Assembly: GCA_011503125.2 (NCBI GenBank)
Contig: WWBZ02000033.1
Coordinates: forward strand, 1,488,001 to 1,552,000
Reading direction: 5' to 3'
Length of the DNA: 64,000 nucleotides
Source: Botryosphaeria dothidea
Taxonomy: Eukaryota; Ascomycota; Dothideomycetes; Botryosphaeriales; Botryosphaeriaceae
Made by a program: the position numbers and the translations under genes. Below are positions 1-9,870 of this stretch, piece after piece (position 1 is the stretch's first letter; every line of letters starts with the position of its first letter). The notes beneath the pieces are model-generated. The model ran no database searches, had not been told where the DNA came from, and saw only the letters and a program-made list of their open reading frames with translations.

Positions 1-145
1 AGAGTAGCTAAGAGGGAGAAACTATAGAGAGAGATAACTATAAATCTTAAGACTAAGCTATAAGAAGTTCCGGCTTACCTATTTATAAGCGCTAGTAAAG
101 CGCTCTTAAAATTTATTTTTAGAAGCGCCTAGCTAGCCCTTCTCT

Positions 146-302
146 CTCTTATTACCGCTAGAGAGAACGCGGGTACGTATACTTTTATAGTAGGACGTAT
201 ATACTACTTATAGCCTACCCTAACTACCTATAGATTTTCCCTCTTATTACCGCTAGAGAGAACGCGGGTACGTATACTTTTAACGTAGGACGTATATACT
301 AC
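146..302. repeat. 62-bp direct repeat, two copies 95 bp apart
   Basis: Bases 146-207 and 241-302 are the same 62-bp sequence (starting CTCTTATTACCGCTAGAGAG) with two mismatches, separated by 33 bp. Both copies lack CpA/TpG. It lies next to the tRNA-like segment, in a part where the integrase frame is no longer recognisable. Confidence 0.9.
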
Positions 303-311
303 GAGTAGGTA

Positions 312-401
312 AGCGGTCTAAGATTCGAACTTAGAACCTATACTACTCTAGAAAGGCTAGATTACCGTAGAAGTATACCCTACTAGTATACTACCCCGCT
401 A
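312..401 (-). other. tRNA-like sequence with A-box and B-box matches, RIP-mutated
   Basis: On the minus strand there is a TAGTATACTAG block (plus 383-393) fitting the pol III A-box TRGYNNANNNG, and GTTCGAATC (plus 322-330) fitting the B-box. A 5-bp stem CTAAG/CTTAG closes a 7-base TTCGAAT loop like a T-arm, GTAT/ATAC could form a D-stem, and AGCGG/CCGCT could close the ends. The anticodon arm is not convincing; a stem with a small intron is possible. It could be a tRNA pseudogene, a tRNA-derived SINE head, or coincidence. Confidence 0.3.
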
Positions 402-429
402 ACTCTCTTCTATAGCTAGCTAATAAATT

Positions 430-1000
430 AGCTTCCCCGGTTAGAGATAATAGCGGTTAGAACTCTATAGTAGCGGTAGAAGCAGCGAATAAATATTCTA
501 GTAACTATTTCTACTTTAATATTCTTATAGGCCTTAAGAATAACTTCTTTATCTAATTAATTAGTAATAACTATAAGTATCCGATATCTTTAGCTCTCGG
601 GTAGCGGTCTAATAAAGTCGACTAAGATCTCTCTCTACTAACGGTTTAGTACTAGTAACGGCCGTAGTAGTTCTTATTTACGATCTCTCTAGACTCTAGT
701 CCTTCCGTAGACGTTATAGTTACGTACGAATCTACGTATATTAGATACGAAGTTCGGCTAGAAGAACTATCTTACGATAAGGGCTATTATTCTAGTACGT
801 CTAAAATAAACTACTATTATTAAATCGTAGAGTATCTAGATTAGCTTAGTTCTTAAAGACTCGTAGTTTAGTATCTAACGTCTACTACGGAATAGTAACT
901 CTTCTTAATTATTTAAGAAGTAATTAGTAATTAAGAGTTTAACTAGTTCTTCTAAATCGTTTAGTAGCGTTCTTCTACCCTCTCTTACTACTATTATAAG
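430..1000 (-). pseudogene. Remnant of retrotransposon integrase
   Basis: Minus-strand translation reads as a Ty3/gypsy integrase with RIP stops. A degenerate HHCC zinc-binding segment lies around 700-780 (FVRNYNVYGRTRV, with Tyr where Cys is expected). The core catalytic domain follows toward lower coordinates (VDFIRPLPES near 600; the second catalytic region ends NRG near 440, normally DRG). Cys-to-Tyr and Asp-to-Asn are exactly the changes RIP makes. After the NRG motif the integrase frame stops being recognisable at about 402, where a tRNA-like sequence begins. Confidence 0.8.
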
Positions 1001-1779
1001 ACGTCTATAGTTCGGATCTACTACTTTTACCTCTTACTAGAGCTACTATAAATAGTCTTCGATTAACGTTACTTCTTATTCGTATACTAGTTCGTCTATA
1101 GATCTATCTAATAGTTCGTCTACTAGTTTATCTACTAGTTTATCTACTTATTCGTCTACTTCTTATTCGGTTATAGCTTATCGTCTTATTTATACTAGTA
1201 TTACTAAAACTCTTTAATAGTTAGCTTAAATCTTATCTAGGCTTAAGAGTCGTACAATACGATATTAAAACCTCTTATTATCTTAAAATACTAGTAAGTC
1301 TTAGTCTTTTTATATAAGTACGTTACGCTAAGCTCTAAGCTTACTTAGACGGTAAGTAATAGTAAAGTTAAATCGGCTTAGAATTAGCTACTATCTTATT
1401 TACCTCTTAGAGAGCCGTCGGACTATTATAAAGTATTCGAGATTCTTATAGTCCGTAATAATCTTAAATTCTTTTATACTTTATAGCTCTATATTCTACT
1501 ACTAAAGATACTTAATAATCGTAAGAAGCTTCTTATCGTAGATCTCGTAGTTATACTCTACTAGCGAGTTCTTCTTTAAGAAGTAGGTAACTAGCCGGAG
1601 TACTCTATTATTATCGTATTAGAATAAAATTTCTTCTATATAGTATTCTAAGGAGTTAGTCTCGAGAATTATCTTTCGATTCGGGTTAAATTAGGTAAGA
1701 ATTAGTGCCGTAATAAAGGCCTTCTTTAGCTTTCGAAACGCTCTTTCTACTCCTTCTATCTAATAGAACGGAACGTCTT

Positions 1780-2700
1780 TCTTTATAAGTATATATAACG
1801 GAGCCGTAGTCTTCGAGTATTTATTAATAAAGCGCCGGTAGAAGTTCGTAAAGCTAAGGAATCTAAGCACTCCTTTAACTATAGTTAGTATTTTCTATTT
1901 CTAAATAGCTTTTACCTTAGCTAGGTCTATACGGATATCTTTTCTAGCTTCGATAATAAATCTAAGATACTTTATTAACTAAATCTCGAATTCGTACTTA
2001 TCGATATTAAGCTATAGTCCCGCTACTTATAGCTTTTCGAGAATCTTAGTTACGTACTCTCGGTATTAGATACGGAATCCCTCGGTAAAAATAAGTATAT
2101 TATCGATATAAGCCGATACGAAGTCGTCTAGGAAGTCCTATAGAGTCTAGTTAATATATCGTTAAAAGGTGCTTAGTATATTAGCTAGTCTAAAGGAAGT
2201 AATAAGCTACTTAAATAGTCTAAAGCGGGTTCGAAAGACTATAAACTATTTATCTCCTAGTTTAACCCGAATCTTATTAAATACTACGATTATATTAAGT
2301 TTTATAAACTATCTTACCTTACTAATCCGGTTAAGAGTCTCCTAGATAAAAGGTAGTAGATATTAATTCTTCCGTATAAGTTAATTAAGAGCTCGGTAGT
2401 TATAATAGAATCGTAAGCCTCTATCTAGTTTCTTTATAAAGAGGACTAGTACTATAGCTAGAGAATTACTTATACGGATAAAGCCTTTATCGAGTAGCTC
2501 TATAAGCGTTTTCCGGAGTACTAGTAGTTCGTCTCTAGATATATTATATAAGGGTCTCTATAGGGCTACTAGTGTCCTTCTATTCTTATCTTTCTTAAGC
2601 TTAATCTAATAATCGATTCTAGGTCGATATAGAGGTAACTTATCGGCTTTACTTCTATCGAAGGTATTAAGAAACCGTTTATCTAACTAGGCTAGTAGTT
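1780..2700 (-). pseudogene. Remnant of retrotransposon reverse transcriptase and start of RNase H
   Basis: Minus-strand translation shows ordered RT motifs: PLYNISRDELLVLRKTLIEL near 2520, a degraded FCVDYRALN-type block near 2400, and the catalytic block FLDDFVSAYIDNILIF at about 2088-2135. The catalytic YLDD-type motif has become YIDN, an Asp-to-Asn change. Downstream, near 1790-1880, is the connection to RNase H ([14 protein letters not shown]). Stops interrupt the frame throughout, so no product is possible. Confidence 0.88.
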
Positions 2701-3694
2701 TCGTTCTTAGGTCCGTATACTTCTTCTTAGTAAGTACTTTATTAATATTAGCTAGACTTACTAAGAAAACCTAGTAACTAAGTCGTTTCTTTCTTATAAG
2801 AAGGCGGAACCTAGCAGCTCCGACCCTTCTATAGTCGAGTTCTTTTCTCTCTCTCTAGCTTTATACTACTAGGCTAGAGTTCTTAAATCTAAGAATTTAT
2901 TTTTCTATATCTAGTTCTACTCTCTCTTTTACTAACTATAGTAAGCTAAGAATAACTTTATAGCCTTTAATTCTTAGAGCTATATAGAAGTAAGCTCTTT
3001 TCGTTTAGTATCCGCCGATATCGATCTCGGTAATTACTACTTCGGTAATCTAGGAGTCGGTAATAGTATTAACTAACTAGATTTATCTTAGTCGGATAGG
3101 GATACGCTAGAGTTTATATCTTCGAGCGAATCGAGTATCGATAAAGCTATAGAATAAGTACTTAGAATTAATAAGGGTTTAAGTAGAGATCTTCTTATTA
3201 ATAAGTACTAAAACTAAAAAAGGTAGTTTTTCTATATACTTATTCTCGAATTACTTCTAATCTACTTAAAGCTTACTTTACTTCTTTTACTCCTAACGGC
3301 GAATTTTATTAGGAGCTACTCTTTTTCCAAATTCTTATTAACCTCTAATACTTTAGTGTTCTCTTCTAATTACGGAGGAACTTCCTACTCCGTCTATCTA
3401 ATACTAGTAGCTTAAGCTAGGCGACGGGCAGGCGTATAAGGGTATATATACTTCTAGTGTCCTAAAGTACTATAACGCGTATAAAGCCTATTCTAACGCC
3501 GTCGGTTAATCTTATCTTAAGTTACCTATTTAGCTCTCCGGGTTAGTACGGCTTTAGCTAGGCCTATTAGTTTCTAGTCTATTTAGTCGTTTTAAAGAGG
3601 CTTTAGATACGTAGTAGGTCTAGTAGTTATTATTAATCGAGTAGATCTCTTATTGGTTTAAGGACTTAGGCTTCTCCTTCCTTAATACCTACTT

Positions 3695-4040
3695 CGTAGA
3701 ACTAACTTCTTAGCCTTATTAATAGCCTCTATATCGTTACTAGTTCTAGCTAGCAAGTTAGTAAATTCGTAGAACGTAAGATCTTCTAAGCTCTTGCTAA
3801 CTAGTCGGTCTTTTAATTCCTAGCTAATTAAGTCCTAAAGAGAGTCTTTCTTTTGCTTATCGTCCTATATAGTACTTTTGCTAGATTTAAGCATTAGGTA
3901 GCGGAACTTTATAAAGTATTCTCTAAAGGGGCTACCTTTTTAATGTAGGGCTCGGAGCTCGCGACGTACTTTTTCCTCGCGATATAGGTCGCTAAATACG
4001 GCCCTTAGCTGTTCGAATAGGTCCTAGGTTATAGCCGTCT
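3695..4040 (-). pseudogene. Remnant of retrotransposon Gag (retrotransposon-type capsid domain)
   Basis: Minus-strand translation contains LFEQLRAVFSDLYREEKVRR, then GSPFREYFIKFRYLMLKS and DLTFYEFTNLLARTSNDIEA, the usual layout of a Ty3 Gag domain. It is upstream of the polymerase remnant on the same strand, as expected. Fewer RIP changes are present here than in the polymerase part. The downstream region around 3420-3480 would be where a zinc knuckle sits, but I could not identify one with confidence. Confidence 0.7.
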
Positions 4041-4494
4041 GGCTTAAGGATCTCCACTATAGTTATAAGTAGGTAAGCGCGGTTTCTCGTAGCTAGTTAA
4101 ATAGTAACGCTGCTTGTATCGTTTCTGGGTAGCTTACGTAATCGATTCGAAGTTTCTAATTTACTTGATTAATCTAGGCTTCTAGCTCCTTTCGTTCTCC
4201 TTTAAATTCTACTAGTTCGGGTAGAATTTTTCTTGGCCTTTGACTTGCCGTAAGCGCTTAAGTAACCGCTTTAGCAATTGCGGTCGGTAGGGTTTATACT
4301 TAAGTCGTCGGGGTGGACGTAGCTGTTCCTACGCTAGGCTACCTTATTGTTGGTATAGTAGCCTGGCTATCCATTCGTGCCTATAGCTGAGTAACCATTA
4401 TGAATAGTTGGTTCGCCCATTGCGGTGGGTCCTCTTGTTCGCGCTACGGGGCCTCTTGCGGTTCATCCATTGGTTAGTCGTCCATTCTAGGACG

Positions 4495-4545
4495 CGTCTT
4501 TGGGTGTCTTCTTAGGTATCTCCTTGGGTGTCTTCTTAGGTGCCC
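4495..4545. repeat. Short 24-bp tandem duplication
   Basis: TGGGTGTCTTCTTAGGT occurs twice with a 24-bp period around 4501-4541, in repetitive DNA between the gag remnant and the LTR-like end. Confidence 0.6.
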
Positions 4546-4753
4546 TCTCTAAGATCTCCCTTTTAGATCTTCTTTTAGGGACTTCTTCGTGCCTTCTCAA
4601 ACGCCACGCTGTCGTTTTATTAAAGGGCTTCCTTCGGGAACCTTCTCAAGTGCCTACACGGACACCTTCTTGAACGATTTCCCAGGTATAGTCAACTGGC
4701 AACGAGCCTAGCCACTATCCTATTCCTTAGGTGACTTGGGTAACTTAGGTAAA

Positions 4754-4903
4754 GAGAAGCCGTGCTTACGTGGGAGCTTTGGCGCATAGAGGAAAGGGGA
4801 ATGAGGATGCAGTGCTCACGTAGGAGCTATAGCGTATAGAGGAAGGGGATGAGGAAAGCCGTGCTTACGTGGAAGCTTTGGCGCATAGAGGAAGGGGAAT
4901 GAG
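4754..4903. repeat. Minisatellite, three units of about 50 bp
   Basis: Three tandem units at 4754-4805, 4806-4853 and 4854-4903. Units 1 and 3 are nearly identical (AGCCGTGCTTACGTGG core); the middle one differs by several transitions, as if RIP had hit it harder. The array lies inside or just downstream of the presumed 5' LTR of the minus-strand element. Confidence 0.85.
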
Positions 4904-5163
4904 CTTAGTCTAATGTGATGGCTTGTATCCGGTGCACTCGCGGAAATGCAGTGGCATTACTATCTACGAGAAGACTAAGCTAAAGAGAAAAGAAAGAAAG
5001 GTTTAAGCAAGATAGCGCTGCTTATATATCTCTCCAGAGTCCCTTTTACTGGTAGCGAGTTGCAGGGTTTTCTTGTTGAGCTTCGTTGAGCTTCAGGGTC
5101 CTCTCAACCCAAGGTCTCGCCGCAGGATCCATCCAAGGCACCCTCAGGGTTCAAACCGTAACA
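4904..5163 (-). mobile_element. Presumed LTR of the Ty3/gypsy element (outer boundary at 5163)
   Basis: The minus strand starts TGTTACGGTTTGAACCCTGA at 5163 and has a TATATAAGC promoter-like motif near 5025-5032, as expected for an LTR upstream of a minus-strand gag. The inner boundary and a matching second LTR are not visible, so the extent is approximate and the minisatellite may be part of it. Confidence 0.5.
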
Positions 5164-6010
5164 AAAGTAACCCGGAGACAACTAAAATACCTCGTAAAAT
5201 AGACTAGTTACTCGACACTAACCTAGGAACCTTACGACCTTATTAAAGACCTTAAAGCTCTTAATACGTTTTATAAACGTTACCCTTCGAAACCTCGACC
5301 CTTAGGCTAAAGGCTCGTAGGAACTTACCTCTAGGGAGGAGAGCCTACTATTATAAACGTGGCTTACTTAGGCTCCTTACCTCTCGTTTACCTTCGTTAA
5401 TTTAAAATCTAGATCTAGACTTACCTGCTTATAAATTAGGAAGCTAGTATTTTAGTTCGTTCTTTATATATATATAAAGCTCGCCCCTCTGCTTTATAGT
5501 AAGTTCTCTAGTCTAGCAATAAGTATTCCTCGCGTACAACTTATTACGCCTTGAATTGGACCTTGCTTACCTCCCTCGTCCCTCGTACCTTCGCCCCCTT
5601 AAACTACACCCTTATACTTCGGCATTTGCTTTACCTCTACTGCCTTTACCAGCTTCGTTACCTCGTCTCTCCGCCCTCTAAGGTCCGTTCATTACAGGAG
5701 CGGACGATATATTCGCCATTCTCTTATTCGTTCCTTGTGCCCAAAGTCGGTTTCCTAGATCCGTGTTTTCTCCCTTATAGGTATTCTTCCCGTACGGGAT
5801 CTCGGGCTTGCCGCTAGCCTTGGTGTTTACGACTACTACCTTGCTAGGGTCCGTAGGCGCTATCTTCCCTTAAGGCTGGCCTTTCCGTACGGGCGTGCCG
5901 GCCGTGCGGCTCTGTTGCCCGTAAGGCTTCCTGGCCCCCGCGGTGCCTGTTCCCGTGCGGGCTTTTCACCCGTGGGGTCATAAAGCCCTTGTCCTCTGGG
6001 GTTCGTAACA
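5164..6010. other. RIP-type repetitive DNA, no gene; possible second LTR
   Basis: Bases 5164-5560 again have few CpA/TpG. A plus-strand TATATATATAAAG lies near 5468-5480. The segment ends near 6009 with GTTCGTAACA, the reverse complement of a TGTTACGAAC LTR-type start, so a second minus-strand LTR boundary is possible. An 88-codon open frame at 5551-5817 has no recognisable content and is probably chance. Confidence 0.45.
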
Positions 6011-6063
6011 GATAGCCAGCCCCGCATAGACCCGTAAGGGAGCTATATCGGGAAGAAATGAAT

Positions 6064-6064
<1 letters not shown>

Positions 6065-6095
<31 letters not shown>

Positions 6096-6096
6096 A
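6065..6096. repeat. (TATC)n microsatellite
   Basis: About eight uninterrupted TATC units, just right of the transposon remnants. Confidence 0.95.
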
Positions 6097-6801
6097 TAAT
6101 TTCTATACTTCGTTATACTAGAAATCTAAAAAGTATATCTAGATTGAGGAAAAGGCGTGCTCGTGCGCTAACTACACAATCATTCGCAAAACCCAGTAAT
6201 TGGCGCCATTACCCCGCACCATGAATTTCCCCATTGCGATTACCTGACGGTCTCGAAGCCACAACCGCATTGGCTTCCAGTAGGGAAAGTAAGTGAGATT
6301 TACATTCGTTATTGCAGCCTGCCGCGGCTATTTTTGCAGGCTAGAATGGGCATTAGCTTCTCAGAGTATCCATAAGTCTGCAGTTTTCGTCTCCCGCCAA
6401 AATATCAGCATGCCGGCAATGTTTCCACGCCGGCATTTCCTCGCGCCTTCAGCCTCCAAAATTGCTGGCCAAGTGCCCCGATTCATCAAACGTGCCTCCC
6501 ACTCTTGAGTGTCAGCTCCGTGCCCAATTTGTTATCGCGCTTGTCAAGTGCTTGCGCGCTAAATGAATCCACGACTCAGCCGTTCAACAGCCTATCGTAC
6601 CTTCAGACAAAAAAAAACGCTTAATCATGGACACGTCCCCCGTAAGATCGGATATCTGTTGCCCGCGGGACAATAGAATTCGTCCCTATCTAATCTTCGC
6701 AGCTTCTCTCTTTCCGCCGCTATAAAGCCCCGCAGACAACCCACTGGAAACTTTGCGAGCATTTTGTCTGATCCCACAACGCTCGTTCCCCATCCGCGAA
6801 G
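6097..6801. promoter_or_regulatory. Upstream region of the NCS1 permease gene
   Basis: No coding signal seen. A TATA-like CTATAAAG lies at about 6720-6727, some 75 bp before the permease ATG, a normal spacing for a fungal promoter. TATC/GATA-type motifs occur nearby (for example 6596 and 6689) but are too short to prove nitrogen control. Confidence 0.45.
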
Positions 6802-8472
6802 ATGGCGGATGCAATTCGAAGGCGGTTACCCTCCCAGCAAACGATTCAACAACGTCTCACCTCTACCAAGGCATGGGAGCTGGAGGTCGAACCAAGCTCT
6901 CTGGCGCCTAAGGGCGCTTTTTCCAATGCTGACACGGATCCCACACCAGAAGAAAAGCAGACATGGAAAGCCTATACCCTTATTTTCTATTGGTTCTCCG
7001 ATATTCTTACCATCCAAGGCTGGGAGTCAATGGCCACCATCATTAAGATTGGCCTCACATACAAGGAAGCCATATGGTGTACCTTCCTAGGAGACTTCCT
7101 CATCGCCATTCCGGTCGTGCTCAACGGTCATATCGGTACACGGTTACGTATACCATTCCCAGTGCAGGCGAGAAGCAGCTTCGGATTCCAAGCTGCCAAG
7201 GGTGTGGTGTGTATACGCATCGCCACTGCACTCTTTTGGCATGCCTTGCAGACCTATAGCGGATCCCAGGTCATGGCCCAGGTCATCACCGCCATCTGGC
7301 CATCGTTCGAGAGCCTTCCCAATCACATCCCAGCATCGCAGGACATCGACTCCAAAACTCTCGTGGCACACCTCATCTTCTGGCTAATGCAACTGCCATT
7401 TGTCCTCATCCCTCCCCACAAGATGACCTGGTTCTTCTACACCAAAGCCGTCCTCATGATTGCTACTTCCCTCGGAATCGTCGGATACCTCGTCCACCGC
7501 GCCGGCACCTCCGGCGAGATCTTCGACCAACAGCCCACCGTAGACGGCAGCGAACGCGCCTGGCTGACCGTCTACATGCTCTTCCAAACCGTCTGCGGCT
7601 GGGCGACCATGGCCACCAACATCGCCGACGTATCGCGCTACGTCAAGTCCCCGCGCCACCAAGTCGTCCAGGCCGCCAGCCTGCCCCTCGTCGGCCTCTA
7701 CATCGGCGTGATGGGCATGATCACGTGCAGCGCCAGCAAAGTCGTCTACGGCGCCTTCATCTGGTCGCCCGCCGAGCTGTTTGCGCACTGGCAGGGCACG
7801 CACGGCGGCCGCGCCGCCGTCTTCTTCGGCGGCCTCTCCTTCTGCCTGGCGCAGATCGGCATCAACATGTCGGCCAACATCGTCTCGCTGTCCAACGACC
7901 TCTCCGGCCTCTTCCCCCGCTACGTCAACATCCGCCGCGGCGCCCTCCTCGGCACGCTCGTCGGCGGCTGGGTCATGGTGCCGTGGAAGATCTCCGGGTC
8001 CGCGCCCCAGCTCGTCACGTTCGTGAGCGCGCTGGCCATCTTCCTCGCGCCCATCTCGGCGGTCCTGATCGCGGACTACTTCGTGGTGAAGAGGCGTGCG
8101 ATCGATGTGCCGGCGCTGTACGATCCGCACGGCCGGTACGAGTACTGGAAGGGCACGAACTGGCGGGCCGTGACGGCGTTGCTGGTTGCCGTGGCGCCGA
8201 ACTTGCCGGGTTTGGCGCATGATGTCAATCCGGGGCTGCATATTGGAGGTGCGGTGTATATCTGTTACCTCAATTACCTCGTTGGCTTTGGCCTGGCAGC
8301 AGTTGTTTACGTCTCTTTGAGTATCGTCTTCCCCGCACGAGAGAGCCTCGTACCATGCACCATCCACGCGTATGGAGACTCGGCTACGTCAGGATTGGAC
8401 GCAGAAGGCGTGGAGTCGCAGGACGAGAAGGAAGCGAGCAAGGTGCAGACGGAACCGGAGAAGCTTCTATGA
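6802..8472 (+). CDS. NCS1-family nucleobase:cation symporter (Fur type)
   Basis: An uninterrupted 556-codon gene. It should sit in the plasma membrane and import a nucleobase-type substrate (uracil, allantoin, uridine or thiamine-like) with a cation. Family features: an N-terminal cytosolic region, about twelve hydrophobic segments from residue 70 onward, the block IPFPVQARSSFGF near residue 117 matching the PF-V-RSSFG region of Fur/Dal transporters, a conserved GWATMATNIADVSRY stretch, and an acidic/Gln-rich C-terminal tail. Length fits the family (about 500-600). The ATG at 6802 is preceded by a TATA motif and gives a normal cytosolic head. The exact substrate cannot be read from sequence. 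The 3' half is clearly more GC-rich than the 5' half. Confidence 0.88.
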   Translation: MADAIRRRLPSQQTIQQRLTSTKAWELEVEPSSLAPKGAFSNADTDPTPEEKQTWKAYTLIFYWFSDILTIQGWESMATIIKIGLTYKEAIWCTFLGDFLIAIPVVLNGHIGTRLRIPFPVQARSSFGFQAAKGVVCIRIATALFWHALQTYSGSQVMAQVITAIWPSFESLPNHIPASQDIDSKTLVAHLIFWLMQLPFVLIPPHKMTWFFYTKAVLMIATSLGIVGYLVHRAGTSGEIFDQQPTVDGSERAWLTVYMLFQTVCGWATMATNIADVSRYVKSPRHQVVQAASLPLVGLYIGVMGMITCSASKVVYGAFIWSPAELFAHWQGTHGGRAAVFFGGLSFCLAQIGINMSANIVSLSNDLSGLFPRYVNIRRGALLGTLVGGWVMVPWKISGSAPQLVTFVSALAIFLAPISAVLIADYFVVKRRAIDVPALYDPHGRYEYWKGTNWRAVTALLVAVAPNLPGLAHDVNPGLHIGGAVYICYLNYLVGFGLAAVVYVSLSIVFPARESLVPCTIHAYGDSATSGLDAEGVESQDEKEASKVQTEPEKLL

Positions 8473-8617
8473 GGTGGTAAAGTGATGGATGGAAAGTGTG
8501 GAAGCATAAAGAAATACGGAACAGTAGAGAGCCAGCACACTAATATAGATCCATTCTTGCAGATGCATAAAGACGGTTTCTCCTTCGCGAGACGGACTTG
8601 GTATAGAGTGTAGCTCT

Positions 8618-9870
8618 CTATGTGCAAAGCTCGATCCCGGCGATCTTGCACAGACGCCAGTCCTTCTTCGTTGCCGTGCCAAAATCATCCACGTTCAGCA
8701 CGCCCACGCCCGCGCCCAGCAGCTGCTCCCAGATTTTGTTCCTTGTAGCCACTGGCCACGACGGTATGTCCCAGACTCTCGCCACCAGGCCCTTCTCCTC
8801 CGCCAAGCTCGTGTAGCTTTTCACCTTGTCCGTCTGGGCGTCATTGAGACTGCGCCCCAGCATGGGCTTTCCAGCCAGATTAGAGAGCGAAGCGCTTGCG
8901 TAGTAGGAGTTCGATGCATTGTAGCGGTGATCCGTGGTAAGCCTGTCCAGCGGCGCATCGTAGAAGACATCGTTGAAGGGCGATGCCACGATTTCGTCGA
9001 AAGGCGCATCGCCAGTCGCAACAATCGTCAGCGGGCCGGTAACTCGTTTGTTCTTCTCGTTGTCCCAGTAGGTCAACCAGTGATAGTCGCGGAAAATGAT
9101 CAGGTGGATTTGCAACGCACGCCAGACGGCGTATATGTCCTCGCTGGGCTTGAAGTCGATCAAGAGGACAAGGGTTGTGGATGGAGATGACTCGAAGATG
9201 CCGCTGGTGGATCCATCCTCCGGTGACCAACGCTCGTACAGCATCCGGAAAAGCGGGCGAAGGTAGAGGCTATCCAACGTTCGCTCGTACGTCAAAGAAT
9301 CAAGTGAATGTCCGACCTGAAGTTCAATGTTGATGATGTCTTCTCCAAACTCTTGCCGGAGAGGCTCTGACGGAGGCGGAAGCCAGACATCTGCTTCCAC
9401 GCTCGCGCAGCCGTATGAGATGGCCTCAAAGAATGGGACCTTGCGCCAGTAGTCATTGTGCGAATGACAAGGGAGCGGAGCGATCTTCGAATGCTTTCTA
9501 CGGCCAGAATAATAGTCGATGAGCGGAATCGCGTCGTCCGGTTCTTCCCAAAGAGAAGATATTCTGGAAAAATCATTGGGTGGAGGGGACACCCGGAGCA
9601 TGCTTTTGACCTTGAAATATGCGATCAATAGCCAGAGGCTGGGGTTGTCAGATAGGTAGGTCTTGAAAATGTCGTGTTGACGTGAGCGACTCACAGAATC
9701 CCAGCCGTGGCTATTGCGACCACTGTCAATGCGAAACTTCCAATTCGGCGCGGCTTCCTTCGCCCCCAACGTGCTGTACAGCGTCCATCTTCCAACGAAA
9801 AACCGGTGCTCCGTGGATCTTGAGAACTGAGGCGCCTCATGTAAACGCTGATCGCTTGCAAAAGACTCAT
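8618..9870 (-). CDS. AIM6: AIM6-like PLC/GDPD-superfamily phosphodiesterase, membrane anchored
   Basis: Two exons, 9870-9695 and 9638-8618, with a 56-bp intron (GTGAGT...CCCCAG). The join gives 398 aa and reconstitutes one N-terminal membrane helix (SFALTVVAIATAGILLWLL), which supports both splice and start; simple read-through of the intron loses it. After the helix comes the family hallmark PLPCHSHNDYWRKVPFFEAI followed by EADVWL, then VGHSLDSLTYERTLDSLYL, LVLLIDFK and a C-terminal DDFGTATKKDW. The superfamily has a TIM-barrel phosphodiesterase fold with catalytic His residues. S. cerevisiae Aim6 affects mitochondrial inheritance but its reaction is unknown. Lies tail to tail with the permease, 145 bp apart. 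Confidence 0.82.

Larger units (their letters stand above)
1..5163 (-). mobile_element. RIP-destroyed Ty3/gypsy LTR retrotransposon, truncated by the window edge
   Basis: Read on the minus strand, this stretch keeps the order LTR - gag - reverse transcriptase/RNase H - integrase of a Ty3/gypsy element, but the frames are broken by many TAG/TAA codons at places where Trp or Gln would be expected, as RIP produces. The right (5') end is probably near 5163, where the minus strand starts TGTTACGG, a common LTR start. The 3' LTR would lie beyond base 1. CpA and TpG are almost absent in roughly the first 3.3 kb (in bases 1-1260 I find only two, near 483 and 1254) while CpG, CpC and CpT remain. From about 3.7 kb to the LTR they become frequent again. 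Order and motifs are seen directly; the RIP cause is inferred from the dinucleotide bias. Confidence 0.9.

Noticed and set aside
5551..5817. An 88-codon open frame in the repeat region
   Set aside because: Lies in RIP-type DNA between LTR-like ends and shows no protein-like motif.
7384..8367. A 327-codon open frame on the minus strand
   Set aside because: Antisense to the NCS1 permease in its GC-rich 3' half; Asp/Glu/Ala/Arg-rich shadow composition and no domain.
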